From assembly GCA_017455945.1 (NCBI GenBank), contig JAFTLM010000007.1:1-11044 (forward strand): a stretch of DNA of 11,044 nt, written 5' to 3'. A model generated the notes under the pieces. That model searched no databases and was not told the DNA's origin. It saw only the letters and a program-made list of their open reading frames with translations. This document shows, in pieces, positions 6,696 through 11,044 of the stretch (within the stretch, counting starts at the first letter, position 1; every line of letters begins with the position of its first letter). The position numbers were made by a program, and so were the translations under genes. Source of the DNA: Clostridia bacterium. Its GTDB lineage: Bacteria; Bacillota; Clostridia; Oscillospirales; CAG-272.

Positions 6696-9122
6696 TTATT
6701 CCATCTCGGGATCTTGGATTTTTTCCTCTTCTTCACGTTTTGAATAGCCTTCTTCGGAATGCAATGCACAGCCTTTATTGAACTGTGTTTTACCGCCGGA
6801 AACGCCGCAAAACTCATTTCGCCTCAAAACCCCTGAAAAATACGCACTTCCGTCTGTTGTTATAGGCACGTTATCAGGCAAGTCTCTGCAAACATATTGT
6901 GCGTCGCTTACCAAAATCTGCATTGGAAAGCTACGCTTGACCTGCACAAGTCCCACATTAACTATACCCTCATAGTCACAATCCTTACAGGCTATTCCCT
7001 CTCCGTCAACGTCGTATTCCACGATTTTATGGCAGTCGCAGTAACTCTGCGGCTCGGTTCCTTTTACAAAATAACCAACCTCGGCACGGTTAAGTCTTGG
7101 ATCCAGATAGCAGGCATTGGACATAAGTTTACCCGAATCCTTACAATAGGTTACTTTAATTACGTTATCGTCCCGTGCAAAATATTTTCTGCCCGTTTCG
7201 GGTATAAAATATTTTTTGTGAAGTTCTGTCATAATATCATTCCAGACTTCAAGATAGGCATTTTTTTGCACTTTACTTATAGGTTTTGGGTATTCGTATC
7301 CGTACCATATTCCCCCAAGACAATAAGGTGTATAGGCTACAAACCATTTATCACAGTCATTCTGTGTGGTTCCTGTCTTTCCCGCGACCTCTACAATGTT
7401 ATCAAGCGTTATGGCTTTAGCCGTTCCCGTAGTTATTACGTTTTGAAGCATTTTAGTCATAATATAAGAATTTGATTTACTTATAGCATAGCTGTGTTCT
7501 TCCGTATTATCAAGCAGCAATCTGCCCTTTGAATCTGTAACTGTATAATATGAGCGTGATTTACTCGTCTGTCCTCCGTTTGGAAACATAGAGTACGCCG
7601 AAGTAAGCTCGCGGAGTGTTACGCCATAGTTCATCTGCCCCAAGCCAAGTGCGGCGGGAGCTTTATCTGTAATATACCCCGACTCGTTCCGCTCTCCTTC
7701 TATCAAGCTTTTCATTGCCAATTTGTTTTTAACAAAATCAAAGGATTTTTCTGTTCCAAGCTGATTGAGAATTTTCAAAGACACGGTATTAAGAGAATTT
7801 TTCAACGCATAATTTACGTTTGTAAGACCGCTGTAAACCATAGTTGCATTTTGCGGCCAAAGCTTATATCCCGTAGCCGTTTTGCTGAATTTAAGCGGCA
7901 CGTCATCATACACCGTGGCATAATTTATAAGTCTGTTTTCAAGTGCCGGGGCATATACCGACAGTGGTTTTATGGTGGATCCCGACGGACGTTTTGAATC
8001 CGTAGCAAAGCTTTGTATTCGATTTCCTTCTTTCTTCCCTATTGCTCCCACAACGCCCAAAACGTCTCCGTTATGGGGATTTATGACTATCATAGCCGAC
8101 TCTGCAAGTGCCTCTCCGCCGTATTTAAAATTTGATGTGTTTTCATAATATTTTTCCATAACGCCTTGAACCTTGGGATCCATCGCAGTAACTATACGCA
8201 ATCCGCCGTTATAAACCATTTTTGATGCAGTTTCGGAAGAATATCCGTAGGTTTTGACAAGATCGGCTATAACATCGTCTACCACCATATCCACATACCA
8301 GGAATTTGTAATATCGGATATGGCTTTTTGATTGACATTCAAATTCAAATCACTGTCATATGCTTCGGCATATTGAATTTCGCCAATAAGCCCCTGGGCA
8401 AGCATTTCGTCGAGTATAAGATTGCGGCGTTCTTTATTGTTTTCGGGATTTTTTATAGGATTATAATAGGTGGGACTGTTGGTTATTGCCGCAATAGTTG
8501 CACACTCGGCTAGCGTCAGATCTTCAACCTTTTTGGAAAAATATACGTTTGCCGCGGCGCCTACACCGTAACATCCTTGTGAGAGGTTAATAACGTTAAG
8601 ATAATTTTCCATTATCTCTTCCTTGCTCATTTTTCTTTCAAGGTCGTAAGCCCACAGTATTTCCTGAATCTTTCTTTTTACGGTAATTTCGTTTTTACCG
8701 CTGACATTTTTTACAAGTTGCTGGGTTATTGTAGAAGCCCCGAATCTTTTATCAAAACCAAACAAATAGTTAGCTGCCGCCCCTAAAGTTCTGTAAATAT
8801 CCACTCCGTTATGTTCAAAAAAACGTTTATCCTCAATCGCCACAAACGCATTTACAAGCTCGGGAGGCATTTGTTCGTATTCACAGTAAAGAATATTTTT
8901 ACTTGCTTTCAGCGTTTCATCAAGTTCTATTTCTTCACCTGCCGCGGATAGATAATAAAAACGTGTGGTTGAATCAACTATTTCAGTACCGAACATTGAC
9001 ATATCAACTTCGGTCTCGTAATTAAAATAAATATACAAACAACCAGCCGCCACCAAAGTTATAACGGTTATAAAAAACACAGAAGCTATTTTAAGCCAAA
9101 CAGACTTTCTTTTCTTCTCCAA
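6696..9122 (-). CDS. Bifunctional class A penicillin-binding protein (GT51 + transpeptidase)
   Basis: 808 aa, PBP1A/PonA type. It polymerises lipid II into glycan strands and cross-links peptides outside the membrane. The cytoplasmic tail is 1-10 and the membrane anchor about 11-33. GT51 motifs are all present: EDKRFFEHNG (97-106, catalytic Glu97), GASTITQQLVKN (128-139), RKIQE (150-154), KEEIMENYLN (167-176). Transpeptidase motifs: SGSTIKP with nucleophile Ser382 and Lys385, SLN 443-445, KTGT 582-585. After the catalytic domain a tail from about 655 is rich in Cys (660, 671, 695, 697, 712, 715, 745, 772, 785) and ends in an acidic Glu/Lys stretch. The start is TTG (9122-9120), with AGGAG about 10 nt upstream; no better start is seen before the membrane segment. 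It follows dnaE by 110 bp with a terminator between, so it is likely transcribed from its own weaker promoter. Confidence 0.97.
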   Translation of the reverse strand: MEKKRKSVWLKIASVFFITVITLVAAGCLYIYFNYETEVDMSMFGTEIVDSTTRFYYLSAAGEEIELDETLKASKNILYCEYEQMPPELVNAFVAIEDKRFFEHNGVDIYRTLGAAANYLFGFDKRFGASTITQQLVKNVSGKNEITVKRKIQEILWAYDLERKMSKEEIMENYLNVINLSQGCYGVGAAANVYFSKKVEDLTLAECATIAAITNSPTYYNPIKNPENNKERRNLILDEMLAQGLIGEIQYAEAYDSDLNLNVNQKAISDITNSWYVDMVVDDVIADLVKTYGYSSETASKMVYNGGLRIVTAMDPKVQGVMEKYYENTSNFKYGGEALAESAMIVINPHNGDVLGVVGAIGKKEGNRIQSFATDSKRPSGSTIKPLSVYAPALENRLINYATVYDDVPLKFSKTATGYKLWPQNATMVYSGLTNVNYALKNSLNTVSLKILNQLGTEKSFDFVKNKLAMKSLIEGERNESGYITDKAPAALGLGQMNYGVTLRELTSAYSMFPNGGQTSKSRSYYTVTDSKGRLLLDNTEEHSYAISKSNSYIMTKMLQNVITTGTAKAITLDNIVEVAGKTGTTQNDCDKWFVAYTPYCLGGIWYGYEYPKPISKVQKNAYLEVWNDIMTELHKKYFIPETGRKYFARDDNVIKVTYCKDSGKLMSNACYLDPRLNRAEVGYFVKGTEPQSYCDCHKIVEYDVDGEGIACKDCDYEGIVNVGLVQVKRSFPMQILVSDAQYVCRDLPDNVPITTDGSAYFSGVLRRNEFCGVSGGKTQFNKGCALHSEEGYSKREEEEKIQDPEME

Positions 9123-9160
9123 TTTGCTCTTACTCCTTTCACATTGAAAGTTTTACGAAA

Positions 9161-9188
9161 ATAGTATTTACCGACTATGGCAAACCAA
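9161..9188 (-). promoter_or_regulatory. Possible sigma-A promoter for the PBP gene
   Basis: On the minus strand TTGGTT (9188-9183), 16 bp, TACTAT (9166-9161), just after the dnaE terminator and 38 bp before the TTG start. It is a weaker match than the promoters of the lipoprotein genes, and no better candidate is seen in the 110-bp gap. Confidence 0.4.
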
Positions 9189-9191
9189 AAC

Positions 9192-9224
9192 AAAAAAGGA
9201 GATAAAGTTTTTACCTTTATCCCC
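9192..9224 (-). terminator. Intrinsic terminator after dnaE
   Basis: Nine nt after the dnaE TAA, on the minus strand, GGGGATAAAG pairs with CTTTATCTCC (10 bp with one G-U), with a 7-nt loop, followed by TTTTTTGTTTT. A standard rho-independent terminator that separates dnaE from the PBP gene. Confidence 0.88.
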
Positions 9225-9232
9225 TTAATCTG

Positions 9233-11044
9233 TTATTTAAAAACCACGTTTTCATCGCCCAAAAGGACTTTTAATTCTTTTATCAAGAATTCACTTACGG
9301 CGACTCTTCCGCTGAAGCGGCTGTAGCTTTTGGTGTCGTTGGCAAAAAACATCGCTTCGGTTCCGCCTTCAAATATTTCCAACAGATTCTGCGCCTTTTT
9401 GCTTTTTTCGCATTCTATTGTCGGCAGTCTTAAAAACAGACGTTTGGATTTTGCCGCCTGAACAGGTTCGGTTTTATCCACCACCTTTTCTTTTGGAACG
9501 TATTTTGAATTTTCAATCAATTCGACAGCACCCGACACCATAATCTTGACATCTTCATCTCTTGAAGAAACATTACCATTAAACGTAACGCAGTTATCAA
9601 GCCGCAACACATGAGAAATTTTCTCATACACCTTTGGAAACACGATACATTCTATAGAACCGGTAGTATCTTCAAGTGTTACAAACGCCATTCTGTCTCC
9701 GTTTTTTGTGCTTTTTGATACAACATCACTGATGATTCCACACAAAGTAACACGTGTACCGTCGGATGGCAAATCTTCAGACTCGGAATCTGTCAACATA
9801 TAAATTGCAGTATGGCTTACGTCGGAAATATTTTTTGAATATCCGTCAAGTATATGTCCGGAAAAATACATTCCCGAAACCTCTTTTTCAAAGTTGAGAA
9901 GTTCTCTGGGAGAAAACTCGGGCACGTCGGGATATTCATATTTAAGAACAGCGGAGACACCCGACGCTGTAGAAAACATATCGAGCTGACCTTCAAGGTT
10001 GCTTCTTCCCTGTAGGTTCGCACCGTCAACTATTTTTTCATACACCGCCATTATACGCCGTCTGGCAATTCCCAGACTGTCGAAAGCACCTGCCTTTATC
10101 AGCGTTTCTGCCTGACGCTTGTTAAGGTCTCTGCTACCCATTCGTTCCACAAAATCATCAAACGAACTGTAACATCTCGACCGTCTTTCTATTATAATTT
10201 GCCGAGCAAAAAATTGCCCTATATTTTTGAGTGCAGCCAAGCCAAATCTTATATTGTTTCCGTCCACGTGAAAATAAACGTCACTTCCGTTAATATCGGG
10301 AGGCAACACCTTGATTCCCATTTTTCCGCACTCTGCAATATATTCGCTTACTTTACCTATATTTTCGAGAACAGAGGTCAACAAAGCCGACATATATTCT
10401 CGCGGATAATGAACTTTCAAATAAGCAATTCTGTACGAAACTATGGAATATGCCGCCGCATGGCTTTTGTTAAAAGCATACTTGGCAAAATCCGCCATAT
10501 CTTCAAAAAGCGCTATCGCAACGTCTTCCTCCACGCCGAGTTTTTTTGCTCCCTCAACAAAGCCTTCTCGCTCTGCCTCGATTTCGTCAGCGTGCTTTTT
10601 AGCCATTGCACGTCTGACCACGTCGGCGTGTCCGAAGGTATATCCGGCAATGTTTCTGAAAATTTCCATCACCTGTTCCTGATACACGATACAACCGTAA
10701 GTTGATTTAAGTATTGGTTCAAGCAAAGGTGTGGGATAGACAATATTATCCTTATTATTCTTGTTTTCGATATACTTTGGAATCGAATCCATTGGCCCTG
10801 GGCGGTAAAGAGATATTGCGGCTATGATATCTTCAAGGCAATCGGGTTTAAGCTCGGTCAACATCTGACGCATTCCGCCTGATTCAAGCTGAAAAACTCC
10901 GGACGTATTGCCTGCGGCAATAGTCTCAAACGTCTTTTTATCGTCAAGCGGGATTTTTTCTATATCAAAATCCGGAATCCGTTCCCTGACCTGCATTTCG
11001 GCATCTTGAATAACCGTCAGATTGCGAAGTGCCAAAAAGTCGAA
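9233..11044 (-). CDS. dnaE: DNA polymerase III subunit alpha, C-terminal 603 residues (5' end cut by window edge)
   Basis: The frame stays open to the right edge; the first residues FDFLALRNLTVIQDA match the DnaE palm segment FDFLGLRTLT, whose Asp is by family knowledge the third catalytic aspartate. The PHP and most of the palm are therefore outside. Within the window (counting from the edge): FQLESGGMRQ (51-60), LYRPGPM (79-85), VYQEQVMEI (120-128) and YAFNKSHAAAYSIVSYR (189-205) are fingers-domain signatures; a helix-hairpin-helix region lies near 266-325; QLDMF (353-357) is a near-consensus sliding-clamp binding motif; an OB-fold spans about 431-507 (GDRMAFVTLEDTTGSIECIVF); then a C-terminal region. 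The distance from the palm Asp to the stop (about 600) matches E. coli DnaE (about 605), so the C-terminus is full length. It is the replicative polymerase subunit in the holoenzyme. It ends with a terminator before the PBP gene. Confidence 0.97.
   Translation of the reverse strand, partial: FDFLALRNLTVIQDAEMQVRERIPDFDIEKIPLDDKKTFETIAAGNTSGVFQLESGGMRQMLTELKPDCLEDIIAAISLYRPGPMDSIPKYIENKNNKDNIVYPTPLLEPILKSTYGCIVYQEQVMEIFRNIAGYTFGHADVVRRAMAKKHADEIEAEREGFVEGAKKLGVEEDVAIALFEDMADFAKYAFNKSHAAAYSIVSYRIAYLKVHYPREYMSALLTSVLENIGKVSEYIAECGKMGIKVLPPDINGSDVYFHVDGNNIRFGLAALKNIGQFFARQIIIERRSRCYSSFDDFVERMGSRDLNKRQAETLIKAGAFDSLGIARRRIMAVYEKIVDGANLQGRSNLEGQLDMFSTASGVSAVLKYEYPDVPEFSPRELLNFEKEVSGMYFSGHILDGYSKNISDVSHTAIYMLTDSESEDLPSDGTRVTLCGIISDVVSKSTKNGDRMAFVTLEDTTGSIECIVFPKVYEKISHVLRLDNCVTFNGNVSSRDEDVKIMVSGAVELIENSKYVPKEKVVDKTEPVQAAKSKRLFLRLPTIECEKSKKAQNLLEIFEGGTEAMFFANDTKSYSRFSGRVAVSEFLIKELKVLLGDENVVFK

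Noticed and set aside
11033..11035. TTG at 11035 as a start codon for the polymerase fragment
   Set aside because: The frame continues to the edge encoding FDFL, the conserved DnaE motif, so this TTG is an internal Leu codon.
1..11044. tRNA, rRNA, insertion sequence, prophage or attachment sites
   Set aside because: Neither strand showed tRNA-like arms with CCA-end context, transposase-like motifs, terminal inverted repeats flanking a gene, or integrase signatures.

Overview
The window is about 11 kb of moderately low-GC DNA in which every supportable gene lies on the minus strand, so transcription runs from the right edge to the left. The DnaE-type replicative polymerase, the class A PBP with a Cys-rich tail, the Gram-positive style lipoproteins (short signal peptide, AAC lipobox, acidic Thr/Pro/Glu linker), the strong GGAGG-type ribosome binding sites and the TTG starts together suggest a Firmicute of the class Clostridia, probably an uncultured gut or anaerobic lineage. 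That assignment is inference.

Right half (6157-11044), housekeeping side: the 3' two thirds of dnaE (DNA polymerase III alpha subunit, cut by the window edge), then a complete bifunctional class A penicillin-binding protein, then a small five-helix membrane protein that looks like a degenerate TspO/MBR family member. Intrinsic terminators follow dnaE and the PBP gene. The PBP terminator is unusual because its 3' arm and U-tract also serve as the Shine-Dalgarno and TTG start of the membrane protein gene.

Left half (1-6121), accessory side: three lipoprotein genes. The first is small (165 aa) with a possible beta-grasp/DUF4430-like domain. The other two are large tandem paralogues (948 aa, and at least 783 aa cut by the left edge). 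Each has a lipoprotein signal, an acidic linker, a LamG/concanavalin-like beta-sandwich, a DNRLRE/CBM96-like module and a C-terminal clan GH-A barrel that most resembles GH50 beta-agarases. All three lipoprotein genes have their own consensus sigma-A promoter (TTGACA, 17 bp, TATAAT). The small lipoprotein and the complete large paralogue end in strong intrinsic terminators, so each looks like a monocistronic unit. The two large paralogues also share sequence upstream of the promoter, consistent with duplication of gene plus promoter.

In use, the two big lipoproteins would sit on the outer face of the membrane, hold a polysaccharide through the beta-sandwich modules and cleave it with the GH50-like barrel. 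No transporter, regulator, sulfatase or second glycosidase is present in the window to name the substrate. No RNA genes, IS elements, CRISPR arrays or prophage features were seen.
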